In this document: piece by piece, positions 41,911 through 51,038 of the stretch | How positions within the stretch are numbered: the stretch's first letter is position 1 | Layout of the letters: each line of letters starts with the position of its first letter | Assembly: GCA_037965595.1 (NCBI GenBank) | Contig: CP150183.1 | Coordinates: forward strand, 682,001 to 746,000 | Reading direction: 5' to 3' | Length of the DNA: 64,000 nt | From: Alkalihalobacillus sp. FSL W8-0930 | GTDB lineage: Bacteria > Bacillota > Bacilli > Bacillales > Bacillaceae_D | Notes under the pieces: model-generated | What the model was told of the DNA's origin: nothing | Database searches by the model: none | What the model saw: only the letters and a program-made list of their open reading frames with translations | Made by a program: the position numbers and the translations under genes

Positions 41911-42678
41911 TTAAAAAAGATTGGTTTTGCTTTTTAACTGAGAGACTAATTCCTTCACTTGTTCGCTTGGCTCACCGGTGAGCTTTTGCCCAGCCTGTCG
42001 CTTTTCAGGTAACGAGAGATCAAGTCGTGTGGTCTTTGAAACGAGTGCATCTTCTGAGATAGATAGATCATCTAGATTAAGTGTGGTGAATGGCTTTTTC
42101 TTTGCTTTCATAATGCCTGGCAAGCTAGGGTAACGCGGTTCGTTGAGTCCTTGTTGAGCAGTAAGCAAGGCAGGCAAGGAGACTTCAATTTCTTCTGTAT
42201 CTCCCTCGGCATCACGCTTCACCATAGCCGTCCCCGCATCAACAGTTAACTCTGTAATGGAGCCAACATGTGGAATGTTCAGGAGCTTCGCTAAACGAAT
42301 TCCTACTTGACCAGCCCCGTTATCCACGGAAAAATATCCACCTAAAATGACGTCATAGGCTTGATCACCTAAGTAGGCAGCAAGCACCTTTGATACAGAG
42401 GCTTCGTCTGTGCCAATGCGGTCATCATGGATGAGGATCGCTTCATCTGCTCCCATCGCAAGTGCTGTTCTCAGAGCCTCGGCACTACGCTCCGGACCAA
42501 CTGAAATGACGTAAACGCTTCCATTTGTTTGATCTCGAAGCTGAATCGCTTCCTCCACTGCGTATTCATCGTAGGGGTTGATGACAAACTGGACACCATC
42601 CTCTGAGATGGTGCCTTTTTCAATTGTGATCGTTTCTTCTGTATCAAAGGTTTGTTTTAACAGAACATAAATATTCAT
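41911..42678 (-). CDS. etfB: Electron transfer flavoprotein beta subunit EtfB
   Basis: 255 residues: NIYVLLKQTFDTEETITIEKG, INPYDEYAVEEAIQLRD, AMGADEAILIHDDRIGTDEASVSKVLAAYL and the signature LPALLTAQQGLNEPRYPSLPGIMKAKKKP. Binds AMP and pairs with EtfA. ATG 42678 follows GGAGAATGATTG. Between fadR (28 bp upstream) and etfA (12 bp downstream). Confidence 0.97.
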   Translation of the reverse strand: MNIYVLLKQTFDTEETITIEKGTISEDGVQFVINPYDEYAVEEAIQLRDQTNGSVYVISVGPERSAEALRTALAMGADEAILIHDDRIGTDEASVSKVLAAYLGDQAYDVILGGYFSVDNGAGQVGIRLAKLLNIPHVGSITELTVDAGTAMVKRDAEGDTEEIEVSLPALLTAQQGLNEPRYPSLPGIMKAKKKPFTTLNLDDLSISEDALVSKTTRLDLSLPEKRQAGQKLTGEPSEQVKELVSQLKSKTNLF

Positions 42679-42706
42679 CAATCATTCTCCTTTCAAAATA
42701 AAAGAT

Positions 42707-43297
42707 TTATGAGTGTGCCTGTAATCCTTTTAGAAAAAACTCAACCGTTTTGTCTACCTGATCTGAGAGAGAGAACTTTTGTCCTGAGATGAGCCAGGTA
42801 GTGACAACTTCATCCATCGCTCCAAAAAGCAGGAGGCGTGTTAATTTTGTATCAAGATCTTTTCGGAATGACCCTGATTCAATGCCCTGCTTGATCACAC
42901 TTTCTAGAAGCTGGATATAAGGCTTTACCACTTGCCCAATGGCTACTCGCATGTCCATATTGCTTTGTCTTAGCTCGATTTGAGTGACGTAGGCAAAATC
43001 AACATCTGCTTCAAGTTCTGTGTAGTGAATGCGACAGATTGTGCGAATGGCGTCCTCTGCATTTGTTATATGCTCGAGGCTCGTTTGAAATTTCTCGACA
43101 AGCTCGCCAAGCTTTTCGCGAAATAAAGAAATTAAGATGTCTTCTTTGTTTTTAAAATAAAGATAGATCGTTCCATCGGCAACGCCTGCTTCTTTTGCAA
43201 TCTTTGAAACTTGTGACTTATGATAGCCATTTTCCGCAAAAACGGTAATCGCAGCTTCAAGAATCTGGTGATATTTTTCTTTTTTTCTACTTGTCAT
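42707..43297 (-). CDS. fadR: TetR-family fatty-acid degradation repressor FadR
   Basis: 196 residues: HTH of YHKSQVSKIAKEAGVADGTIYLYFKNKEDILISLFREK and an effector domain that binds long-chain acyl-CoA in B. subtilis FadR (YsiA). The etfB-etfA neighbours, the divergent beta-oxidation operon and a perfect FadR box at 43331-43348 support this identity. When acyl-CoA is present, repression of the fad genes is lifted. First gene of the leftward operon, driven by the promoter at 43358-43386. Confidence 0.95.
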   Translation of the reverse strand: MTSRKKEKYHQILEAAITVFAENGYHKSQVSKIAKEAGVADGTIYLYFKNKEDILISLFREKLGELVEKFQTSLEHITNAEDAIRTICRIHYTELEADVDFAYVTQIELRQSNMDMRVAIGQVVKPYIQLLESVIKQGIESGSFRKDLDTKLTRLLLFGAMDEVVTTWLISGQKFSLSDQVDKTVEFFLKGLQAHS

Positions 43298-43330
43298 CGT
43301 TCCACCTCGGTGTTAAGCTTCATGTAATAG

Positions 43331-43348
43331 TGAATGAATACTCATTCA
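43331..43348. promoter_or_regulatory. FadR operator
   Basis: TGAATGAATACTCATTCA is an exact instance of the Bacillus FadR box. It begins 10 bp downstream of the minus-strand -10 element of fadR and lies in the region shared with the divergent fadF operon, so it can control both directions. Confidence 0.93.
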
Positions 43349-43357
43349 TTTTTAATC

Positions 43358-43386
43358 ATCTTAGTCGAATTTCAACCTTCTGTCAA
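43358..43386 (-). promoter_or_regulatory. Sigma-A promoter of fadR-etfB-etfA
   Basis: Minus strand: -35 TTGACA (43386-43381), 17-bp spacer, -10 TAAGAT (43363-43358). The FadR operator overlaps the expected transcription start just downstream. Confidence 0.85.
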
Positions 43387-43489
43387 CGAGTGAACACGCG
43401 ATTTTTGTAGTCTTTTTGTAGAGGGGAGGTAATATCTTGGTGGTAAGGCAGCTAGTCGTATGGAACATCCATGAGAGGACTGATTCAGA

Positions 43490-45631
43490 ATGCTTGCGTG
43501 GATCCAATTTTTATCATTTCTTATTGTAAACGGTTTCAGTTTGTATATCTTTTTAATGATTATGTACAACCGATATCTCAATGTGAAAATGGGTCAACCA
43601 AAAAAGCTAGATCAAGAATTAGGTACGCGGTTGAAAATCTTTTTTGTGCAAGTGTTTGGTCAGACAAAGCTAATGAAAGACCCTAAAAGCGGAATTATGC
43701 ATCTTGTCGTCTTTTACGGGTTTATCATCCTTCAGTTTGGCGCTCTGGATATCATAGTCAAAGGTTTTGGGTTTGAAGGATTGCCAATCCCAGGGTACGA
43801 CGTCTTTGTTTTGACTCAAGAAATAACAGTATTTCTCATTCTGCTTGCGATTGGGTATGCAGCGTACCGTCGCTATGGTGAAAAACTGCCAAGGCTGAAA
43901 AAAGGCTGGAAGCCGAGTATTGTGATTTTCTTAATTGTTTCGTTAATGATCTCGGTTCTTGGAACGCTTGCTTTTGAACGAGTGTTTCATAGCTTAGAAG
44001 CTTCCTGGTTTGCACCAATCACATCATTCATCGCCGCACCATTCCAAGGGCTTGGAACGACGGTGGGGGCCATTGGATTCTACGCATTCTGGTGGATTCA
44101 CTTACTTATTCTCTTAAGCTTTCTCATCTATGTTCCACAATCCAAGCACTTTCACTTAATTGTTGCGCCAATCAATATTTTCTTAGGGCGAACAGATTCG
44201 GTTGGCAGGCTAGAAAAGCTGGACCTGGAAGATGAGGATGCTGAATCGTTTGGGGTTGGAAAGATCGAGGATTTTACCCAAAAGCAAATGCTTGATTATT
44301 ATGCCTGTGTTGAATGTGGGCGTTGTACGAATGTTTGTCCAGCATCAAATACAGGGAAGCTCTTGTCTCCAATGCATCTGATTGTGAAGCTTCGTGATCA
44401 TTTGACGGAAAAAGGGGCAGTGACTCGAAAAACGCCTTGGACTCCCGCATTTGCTTTTCCGCAGCCTGCAACACATGGTGTTCAAGCAAGCAGCGCACAA
44501 GGTTATGACTGGAGCGGTGGGCCAACGACATCCATTGAACCTACGCTCGCAATGCAAAAACAAATGTGGGCTACAACGGATAAGCCAGTCGATGAGCTGA
44601 ACTTAATTGGAGATGTAATGACTGAAGAAGAGATCTGGGCATGCACGACATGTCGCAATTGTGAGGATCAATGCCCAGTTGGGAACGAGCATGTCGATAA
44701 AGTTATTGATCTGAGACGCCATCTTGTCTTAATGGAAGGTAGTGTACCAACAGACGGTCAGCGAGCCATGCAAAACATCGAGAGACAAAGCAATCCATGG
44801 GGGATTAATCGAAACAGTCGAGCGGATTGGAAGGAAGAAGAGGATGTAAGTCATGTGCCTACGGTGAAGGAGAATCCCGATTTCGAGATTCTGTATTTTG
44901 TGGGGTCGATGGGGTCCTATGATAACCGCAGCATGAAAATCTCTAAGTCCTTCACAAGGTTGTTAAACAAAGCAGGCGTAAACTTTGCCATTCTAGGTAA
45001 TGAAGAAAAGAATTCAGGGGACACGCCAAGACGAATGGGGAATGAACTGCTTTTCCAGGAGCTCTGTATGGAGAACATCTCAATCTTTGAAAAATACAAT
45101 GTCAAAAAAATCGTGACAGCCTGTCCGCATACATTTAATACATTTAAAAATGAATATCCGGACTTTGGGCTTAAAGATGTTGAAGTCTTGCATCATACGG
45201 AGCTTCTAGATCAGCTTGTCAAAGAAAAAAGGCTCGTGCCCACATATGAAATGAACGAACGAATTACGTATCATGATTCCTGTTATCTTGGACGTTACAA
45301 CAATGTCTATGATCAGCCGAGGGACATTCTTAGGGCTATACCAGGCGTTGAATTAGTTGAAATGACGAGAAGTCGTGAAAATGGGATGTGCTGCGGCGCT
45401 GGAGGTGGAATGATGTGGATGGAAGAGGACGCAGGCAAGAGAGTCAACATTGCTCGCACAGAGCAGGCGCTGGAAGTGAATCCGAGTGTAATCAGCAGCG
45501 CGTGTCCATTCTGTCTTACTATGCTAGCAGATGGAACAAAATCAACCGAAGTCGAAACAGTAAAAACCAAGGATATTGCCGAGATTCTCGATCTTGCGGT
45601 GTTTGGTGAAACGCCAAATCATATTGAATAG
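43490..45631 (+). CDS. fadF: FadF: membrane Fe-S protein accepting electrons from ETF
   Basis: 713 residues: five to six N-terminal hydrophobic helices (about 1-230, nitrate-reductase-gamma-like), two 4Fe-4S motifs (CVECGRCTNVCP and CTTCRNCEDQCP), then two cysteine-rich CCG domains (HDSCYLGRYNNVYDQPR and MCCGAGGGMMWMEED). Known in B. subtilis as FadF/YwjF; proposed to pass ETF electrons to menaquinone. First gene of the rightward operon. A perfect cre lies at 43525-43538 within its first codons. Confidence 0.94.
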   Translation: MLAWIQFLSFLIVNGFSLYIFLMIMYNRYLNVKMGQPKKLDQELGTRLKIFFVQVFGQTKLMKDPKSGIMHLVVFYGFIILQFGALDIIVKGFGFEGLPIPGYDVFVLTQEITVFLILLAIGYAAYRRYGEKLPRLKKGWKPSIVIFLIVSLMISVLGTLAFERVFHSLEASWFAPITSFIAAPFQGLGTTVGAIGFYAFWWIHLLILLSFLIYVPQSKHFHLIVAPINIFLGRTDSVGRLEKLDLEDEDAESFGVGKIEDFTQKQMLDYYACVECGRCTNVCPASNTGKLLSPMHLIVKLRDHLTEKGAVTRKTPWTPAFAFPQPATHGVQASSAQGYDWSGGPTTSIEPTLAMQKQMWATTDKPVDELNLIGDVMTEEEIWACTTCRNCEDQCPVGNEHVDKVIDLRRHLVLMEGSVPTDGQRAMQNIERQSNPWGINRNSRADWKEEEDVSHVPTVKENPDFEILYFVGSMGSYDNRSMKISKSFTRLLNKAGVNFAILGNEEKNSGDTPRRMGNELLFQELCMENISIFEKYNVKKIVTACPHTFNTFKNEYPDFGLKDVEVLHHTELLDQLVKEKRLVPTYEMNERITYHDSCYLGRYNNVYDQPRDILRAIPGVELVEMTRSRENGMCCGAGGGMMWMEEDAGKRVNIARTEQALEVNPSVISSACPFCLTMLADGTKSTEVETVKTKDIAEILDLAVFGETPNHIE
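43525..43538 (+). promoter_or_regulatory. cre box (CcpA site) inside fadF
   Basis: TGTAAACGGTTTCA matches TGWAANCGNTNWCA at all 14 positions, 36 bp into the fadF coding region. A CcpA roadblock at this place would couple fatty-acid breakdown to carbon status, in line with the known CcpA control of the B. subtilis FadR regulon. Confidence 0.85.
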
Positions 45632-45643
45632 GAGGCGACATAC

Positions 45644-48001
45644 ATGCACGATCAAATCAAAAAAGCAGCTGTTATTGGTTCTGGTGTGATGGGCGCAAGC
45701 ATTGCGGCACATCTTGCAAATGCAGGCATCCCAACGCTTTTGATGGATATCGTTCCAAAAGACGCCGACCAAGAAAACCGGAATCAATTAGCCATCTCTG
45801 CGATTAAAAAGCTCAAAAAGCAAAACCCCGCTCCCTTTTTTGATCAGCATTCAGCCAGACTCATTACGCCTTTAAATCTTGAGGACGATCTAAACCGCAT
45901 TAAAGAAGTTGATTGGGTGATTGAGGTTGTTGTTGAAAACCTGGAAATCAAGCAGCAGCTTTATCAACGAATAAGCGAGGTTTGGGAGATCGGCACCATT
46001 GTTAGTTCGAATACGTCAGGGATCTCCATTAACGAGATGGTTTCAGAATGTAGCGAGGAGTTTCAAGAGCATTTTCTCGGAACGCATTTTTTTAATCCGC
46101 CACGGTATATGAAGCTACTTGAGGTAATACCGGGCAAATATACGAAGCCGGAAATCTTGGATCAGATGACCCGCTTCTCTGAAAAAACATTAGGAAAAAA
46201 AGTTGTGCGTTGTAAGGATACGCCTAACTTTATTGCAAACCGAATTGGAACGCATGGGATGCTGATCACGCTACAAGAAATGATTAAAAATGGCTACACC
46301 ATTGAAGAAGTTGATGCGGTGACTGGGCCTGCAATGGGCAGACCGAAAAGTGCCACATTCCGCACGCTTGATTTAGTGGGGATTGATACTTTCTATTTTG
46401 TTTCAAACAATGTCTATGCAAAACTTGAAGACCCTGAGGAAAAAGAGATTTTTAACGTGCCACAGCTTCTTCATGACATGGTGGAAAAAGGCTGGATTGG
46501 GGAAAAGGCAGGTCAAGGCTTCTACAAAAAAATGAAAACGGAGAAGGGGAAACAAATTCTTTCTCTGAACCTGAAAACGTACGATTATGAGCCATTAGCG
46601 AAACCAAAGGGTGCGTCCCTAGAAACCGCAAAGCTTGCAAAAGGCACACCCAAAAAACTAAAAGCCCTGCTAACGGGTGGAGACCGATTTTCCGAGCTTG
46701 CCTGGAACGTAACGAAACAGATGCTGATCTATTCTGCGGAAAAAGTAGGTGAAATTGCTGACTCCATTGTAGAAATTGATGAAGCAATGAAATGGGGCTT
46801 TAACTGGGAGCTTGGTCCATTTGAAACATGGGATGCTATTGGTCTTGAAAAATCGGTTAAGCGGATGGAAGCAGAGGGATTATCTGTCCCTGCTTGGGTA
46901 ACGGATTGGATTGCAGATGGTCACACGTCATTTTATGAGCAAAAAGAAGGAGATCGTTTCTATATCTCAAGTGGTGAGTACAAGAAGCTAGAAACCGCAC
47001 CTGAAGAAATTAGTCTTGCGCGCCTTAAAGCTCAGAACAAGGTTGTGCGCTCAAACAGTGGAGCAAGTCTAATTGATATTGGAGACGGCATTGCCTGTTT
47101 GGAGTTTCATTCGCCAAACAATGCGATAGGTGCAGACATTCTAACGATGATTCAGCAATCCACAGAAGAGGTGAAAAACCAGTTTGATGGACTTGTCATT
47201 GCCAATCAAGGCCGGAACTTCTGTGTTGGCGCCAATCTCATGATTCTACTTATGGAAGCACAGGACGAGGAGTGGGATGAGGTTGATCAAATCATTCGCA
47301 TGTTCCAGAACACCATGTATAACTTAAAGCACTTTGAAAAACCAGTGATCGCAGCACCTCATCGGATGGCACTGGGCGGGGGCGTGGAGGTTTGCTTACC
47401 AGCAGACAAAGTCGTCGCTTCAGCAGAAACGTATTATGGACTTGTAGAAGTGGGCGTAGGTCTCATTCCAGCTGGAGGCGGATGTAAGGAGTATATGCTT
47501 CGCTTAAGTCCAGAGTCGGCTCCGAGTGATCGTGACATTCAAGCAGATGTGAATCGTGTTTTTGAGACGATTGCGACGGCTAAGGTTTCAACGAGTGCCG
47601 AACATGCAAAGAAACTAGGATACATGCGTGAGGCAGACGGATTTGTGATGAATGAAGGACATCTTATTTATGAAGCAAAACAAGCAGCACGAAAGCTTGC
47701 GAACGGATATCAACCTAAAGGCCGCGAGAAGATTCGAGTAACTGGTCGTGAGGGAAAAGCGATTATGAAGCTTGGAGCCAGACAAATGCAAATGGCAGGG
47801 TATGCAAGCGATCATGATGTGTTCATTGCAGGGAAGCTTGCCCATGTCTTAGCTGGTGGTGATGTGCCTAAAGGGACACTCGTGAGCGAGCAATACATGC
47901 TAGATTTGGAGCGCGAAGCCTTTCTCAGCCTGTGTGGCGAGCCGAAAACACAGCAGAGAATGCAGCACATGTTAAGCAAAGGAAAACCACTACGCAATTA
48001 G
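45644..48001 (+). CDS. fadN: FadN: 3-hydroxyacyl-CoA dehydrogenase / enoyl-CoA hydratase
   Basis: 785 residues. N-terminal NAD-binding VIGSGVMGASIAAHLANAGIP, then SSNTSGISINEM, HFFNPPRYMKLLEVIPG and PNFIANRIG of 3-hydroxyacyl-CoA dehydrogenase; C-terminal crotonase part with GLVIANQGRNFCVGANLMIL (oxyanion) and GGGVEVCLPADKVVA. The order (dehydrogenase first) is that of B. subtilis FadN (YusL). Carries out the second and third beta-oxidation steps. Starts 12 bp after fadF with AGGAGGCG. Confidence 0.96.
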   Translation: MHDQIKKAAVIGSGVMGASIAAHLANAGIPTLLMDIVPKDADQENRNQLAISAIKKLKKQNPAPFFDQHSARLITPLNLEDDLNRIKEVDWVIEVVVENLEIKQQLYQRISEVWEIGTIVSSNTSGISINEMVSECSEEFQEHFLGTHFFNPPRYMKLLEVIPGKYTKPEILDQMTRFSEKTLGKKVVRCKDTPNFIANRIGTHGMLITLQEMIKNGYTIEEVDAVTGPAMGRPKSATFRTLDLVGIDTFYFVSNNVYAKLEDPEEKEIFNVPQLLHDMVEKGWIGEKAGQGFYKKMKTEKGKQILSLNLKTYDYEPLAKPKGASLETAKLAKGTPKKLKALLTGGDRFSELAWNVTKQMLIYSAEKVGEIADSIVEIDEAMKWGFNWELGPFETWDAIGLEKSVKRMEAEGLSVPAWVTDWIADGHTSFYEQKEGDRFYISSGEYKKLETAPEEISLARLKAQNKVVRSNSGASLIDIGDGIACLEFHSPNNAIGADILTMIQQSTEEVKNQFDGLVIANQGRNFCVGANLMILLMEAQDEEWDEVDQIIRMFQNTMYNLKHFEKPVIAAPHRMALGGGVEVCLPADKVVASAETYYGLVEVGVGLIPAGGGCKEYMLRLSPESAPSDRDIQADVNRVFETIATAKVSTSAEHAKKLGYMREADGFVMNEGHLIYEAKQAARKLANGYQPKGREKIRVTGREGKAIMKLGARQMQMAGYASDHDVFIAGKLAHVLAGGDVPKGTLVSEQYMLDLEREAFLSLCGEPKTQQRMQHMLSKGKPLRN

Positions 48002-48017
48002 AGGAGAGGTGAATGAT

Positions 48018-49202
48018 ATGAGAGAAGCAGTGATTGTTTCAACAGCTAGAACGGCGTCTGGGCGAGCAAAAAAAGGAAGCTTAGCCGAAACAAGAGTGGA
48101 GGATTTGGGCAAAGCTGTGCTTGATGCTGTAATCGACCGGGCACCTGGGCTTAAAAAAGAGGATGTTGAGGATGTCATCTTGGGCTGCGCAATGCCTGAG
48201 GGAGAACAAGGTCTAAACGTTGCACGAATTATTTCCTTGTATGCGGGCTTTCCTGTTACGACTCCGGCACTCACAATTAATCGATTTTGTTCATCGGGCC
48301 TTCAATCCATTGCGTTTGCTGCAGAGCGAGTCATGCTAGGGCACGCGGAGGTTGTCATTGCTGGAGGAGTAGAAAGCATGAGTCACGTACCGATGACAGG
48401 CTTTCACTTTTCGCCTCATCCAACGATTGCCGAAGAGCTGCCTGAAGCTTACATGGGAATGGGCTTCACAGCTGAAGAAGTGGCGAGCCAGTTTAATGTA
48501 TCGAGAGAAGATCAGGATGCATTTGCAGCCAAGAGTCATCAAAAAGCGTATGAAGCTCATGTAAATGGCTTCTTTAAGGATGAAATTATTGCTGTTCACA
48601 CATCTAAAAGTGGTGTAACAGAGGATGGTAAACGGTGGGAAGAGTCCTATACCTTTGATCAGGACGAAGGCATTCGAGGTGACACAACAAGTGATATTCT
48701 GGCTTCCCTTAAGCCTGCTTTTAAACAAGGAGGGTCTGTCACAGCAGGGAACTCTTCGCAAATGAGTGATGGAGCGGCAGCCTGTGTTGTGATGAGTAAG
48801 GAGAAGGCAGAGTCTTTGGGTTTAACCCCTCTTGCGACATTTAAGTCATTTGCCGTAGCCGGTGTGGAGCCTGAAATTATGGGTGTTGGTCCAGTGAAGG
48901 CTATTCCAAAGGCCCTAGCTATGGCAGGCATCACTCAAGCGGATGTTGATTTATTTGAGATCAATGAGGCTTTTGCTTCTCAATGCTTGCACATCATTCG
49001 AGAGCTTAAACTTGATGAAGATAAAGTAAACGTGAACGGTGGAGCGATTGCCCTTGGTCATCCACTTGGCTGTACGGGAGCGAAGTTAACATCTACGTTG
49101 CACCATGAGTTAGGACGTCGTGGCGGCGGGTATGGTGTGGTCTCGATGTGCATCGGTGGAGGAATGGGAGCAGCGGGTGTATTTGAAATTCATGCAACAT
49201 AA
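48018..49202 (+). CDS. fadA: FadA: acetyl-CoA acyltransferase (thiolase)
   Basis: 394 residues: active-site Cys in TINRFCSSGLQSIAFA, C-terminal NEAFASQCLHIIRE, GGAIALGHPLGCTGAKL (His) and VSMCIGGGMGAAGVFE (Cys). Cleaves 3-ketoacyl-CoA with CoA to acetyl-CoA and a shortened acyl-CoA. ATG 48018 chosen with GAGGAGAGGTG at proper distance; GTG 48009 and ATG 48013 (out of frame) overlap it. Confidence 0.96.
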   Translation: MREAVIVSTARTASGRAKKGSLAETRVEDLGKAVLDAVIDRAPGLKKEDVEDVILGCAMPEGEQGLNVARIISLYAGFPVTTPALTINRFCSSGLQSIAFAAERVMLGHAEVVIAGGVESMSHVPMTGFHFSPHPTIAEELPEAYMGMGFTAEEVASQFNVSREDQDAFAAKSHQKAYEAHVNGFFKDEIIAVHTSKSGVTEDGKRWEESYTFDQDEGIRGDTTSDILASLKPAFKQGGSVTAGNSSQMSDGAAACVVMSKEKAESLGLTPLATFKSFAVAGVEPEIMGVGPVKAIPKALAMAGITQADVDLFEINEAFASQCLHIIRELKLDEDKVNVNGGAIALGHPLGCTGAKLTSTLHHELGRRGGGYGVVSMCIGGGMGAAGVFEIHAT

Positions 49203-49231
49203 TGTAATCAAAATCTAGGAGGGTGTCTGTG

Positions 49232-51004
49232 ATGCTGAAATCAGTGACTGGCGGCGGATTTATCATTGAAGAAGTTGATTATCAAACGGTTGTAACCCCT
49301 GATCAATTAACAGATGAACAACGAATGATTGCTGATACGACAAAGGATTTTGTGGAGCGTGAGGTTCTTCCACACGATGAACAGCTAGAGGGTCTTGATT
49401 ACAAACTAACTGTAGATTTAATTCGAAAGGCTGGCGATCTAGGTTTACTTGGCGCCGATGTTCCTGAGATGTACGACGGCATGGAGCTAGATAAGGTCAG
49501 TTCGACGCTTATTAATGAACGGTTATCCAAGGCTTCATCCTTTGCCCTATCCGTTGGAGCACATGTAGGAATCGGCACGCTCCCCATCGTATACTTTGGA
49601 ACAGAAGAACAAAAGAAACGCTACCTGCCGGATTTAGCGGCTGGACGCAAGATTGCTGCTTATTGTTTAACAGAGCCATCATCTGGTTCGGACGCACAAG
49701 GGGCAAAGGCCAATGCGGTGTTATCAGAAGACGGCACGCATTACACTTTAAATGGTACAAAGCAGTTTATCACCAATGCAGCTTTCGCAGACATTTTTAT
49801 TGTGTATGCCAAGGTCGATGGCGAGGCGTTCAGCACATTCATTGTAGAGCGCACGATGGACGGGGTGAGCATTGGACCCGAGGAAAAGAAAATGGGGATT
49901 AAGGGCTCATCTACGTGCCCGTTGATTCTAGAGGATGTAAAGGTACCATCTGACAATTTGTTATGGGAGGTGGGAAAAGGTCATTTAATTGCGTTTAACA
50001 TTTTGAACATTGGCCGGTTTAAGTTAGCTGCTGGAAGTGTAGGCGCAGCAAAGGAAACGATTGAGCTATCTGCTGACTATGCAAACGAGCGGACCCAATT
50101 TGGTCGCCCAATTGCTTCATTTCCATTAGTCGCTAAAAAGCTCGCTGAGATGAATGTGAAGACCTATTTGCTTGAAAGTATGGTGTATCGTACAGCAGGG
50201 ATAATGGATGAGGCGATGAAGGATATTGATTTCAGTAAACCTGATGCAGGTGTTGTCTCGGCAAAAGCGATCGCTGAATATGCCTTGGAGTGCTCGATTA
50301 ACAAAGTATTTAGCTCAGAAGCGTTGGACTCGATTGCAGATGAAGGTGTTCAAATTCATGGAGGGTACGGTTATATTCAAGAATACAAAGTAGAGCGTAT
50401 TTACCGTGACTCGCGTATCAATCGTATTTTTGAAGGGACAAACGAGATTAATCGCCTGTTAATTCCGGGTACCTTAATCAAACGTGCGATGAAGGGGCAG
50501 CTTCCGCTTATGGAAAAAGCTCAAGCTCTTCAATCCGAGCTGTTATCGATGGTCCCAGGTCAAACATTTGATCAAACGCTAGAGCAGGAAGCTCATTTGA
50601 TCGAAATGGCTAAGAAAATGTTCTTATTAATAGGAGGTCAGGCGGTTCAAAAATACCAGCTTGAGCTTGAGCGTGAACAGGAGCTCCTTAGCAACCTGGC
50701 AGACATGATGATTCAGATCTACGTAGTGGAAAGTGCGTATGCCCGCACGAAGCAATTCATTGATCAAAGAGGAGAAGAAAAAGCAGCAACAGCCATTGCG
50801 ATGACAGAAATTGCTGTCCATGAAGCATTCGATCAAATTGAGTTGCTTGCCAAAGAGTCTCTCGCTTCGATGGAGTCTGGTGACATGCTGCGTACACAAG
50901 CTTCGATTCTTAAGAAATTAGGACGCAGAACACCAATTAATGCCACAGCAAAAAAACGCCAAATCGCCGAAAAAGTCGCGTATGCAAAGAAGTATGTTGT
51001 GTAA
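49232..51004 (+). CDS. fadE: FadE: acyl-CoA dehydrogenase
   Basis: 590 residues, as in B. subtilis FadE (YusJ), longer than classical 380-residue dehydrogenases because of a C-terminal helical extension. Signatures: AYCLTEPSSGSDAQGAK (FAD/substrate), KQFITNAAFADIFIVYA, and IHGGYGYIQEYKVERIYRDSRINRIFEGTNEINRLL. Introduces the trans-2 double bond and passes electrons to EtfAB. ATG 49232 with AGGAGGG upstream. Confidence 0.96.
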   Translation: MLKSVTGGGFIIEEVDYQTVVTPDQLTDEQRMIADTTKDFVEREVLPHDEQLEGLDYKLTVDLIRKAGDLGLLGADVPEMYDGMELDKVSSTLINERLSKASSFALSVGAHVGIGTLPIVYFGTEEQKKRYLPDLAAGRKIAAYCLTEPSSGSDAQGAKANAVLSEDGTHYTLNGTKQFITNAAFADIFIVYAKVDGEAFSTFIVERTMDGVSIGPEEKKMGIKGSSTCPLILEDVKVPSDNLLWEVGKGHLIAFNILNIGRFKLAAGSVGAAKETIELSADYANERTQFGRPIASFPLVAKKLAEMNVKTYLLESMVYRTAGIMDEAMKDIDFSKPDAGVVSAKAIAEYALECSINKVFSSEALDSIADEGVQIHGGYGYIQEYKVERIYRDSRINRIFEGTNEINRLLIPGTLIKRAMKGQLPLMEKAQALQSELLSMVPGQTFDQTLEQEAHLIEMAKKMFLLIGGQAVQKYQLELEREQELLSNLADMMIQIYVVESAYARTKQFIDQRGEEKAATAIAMTEIAVHEAFDQIELLAKESLASMESGDMLRTQASILKKLGRRTPINATAKKRQIAEKVAYAKKYVV

Positions 51005-51038
51005 TGTTTGAGCAAAACACCAAAAAGGGGTGTTGATC

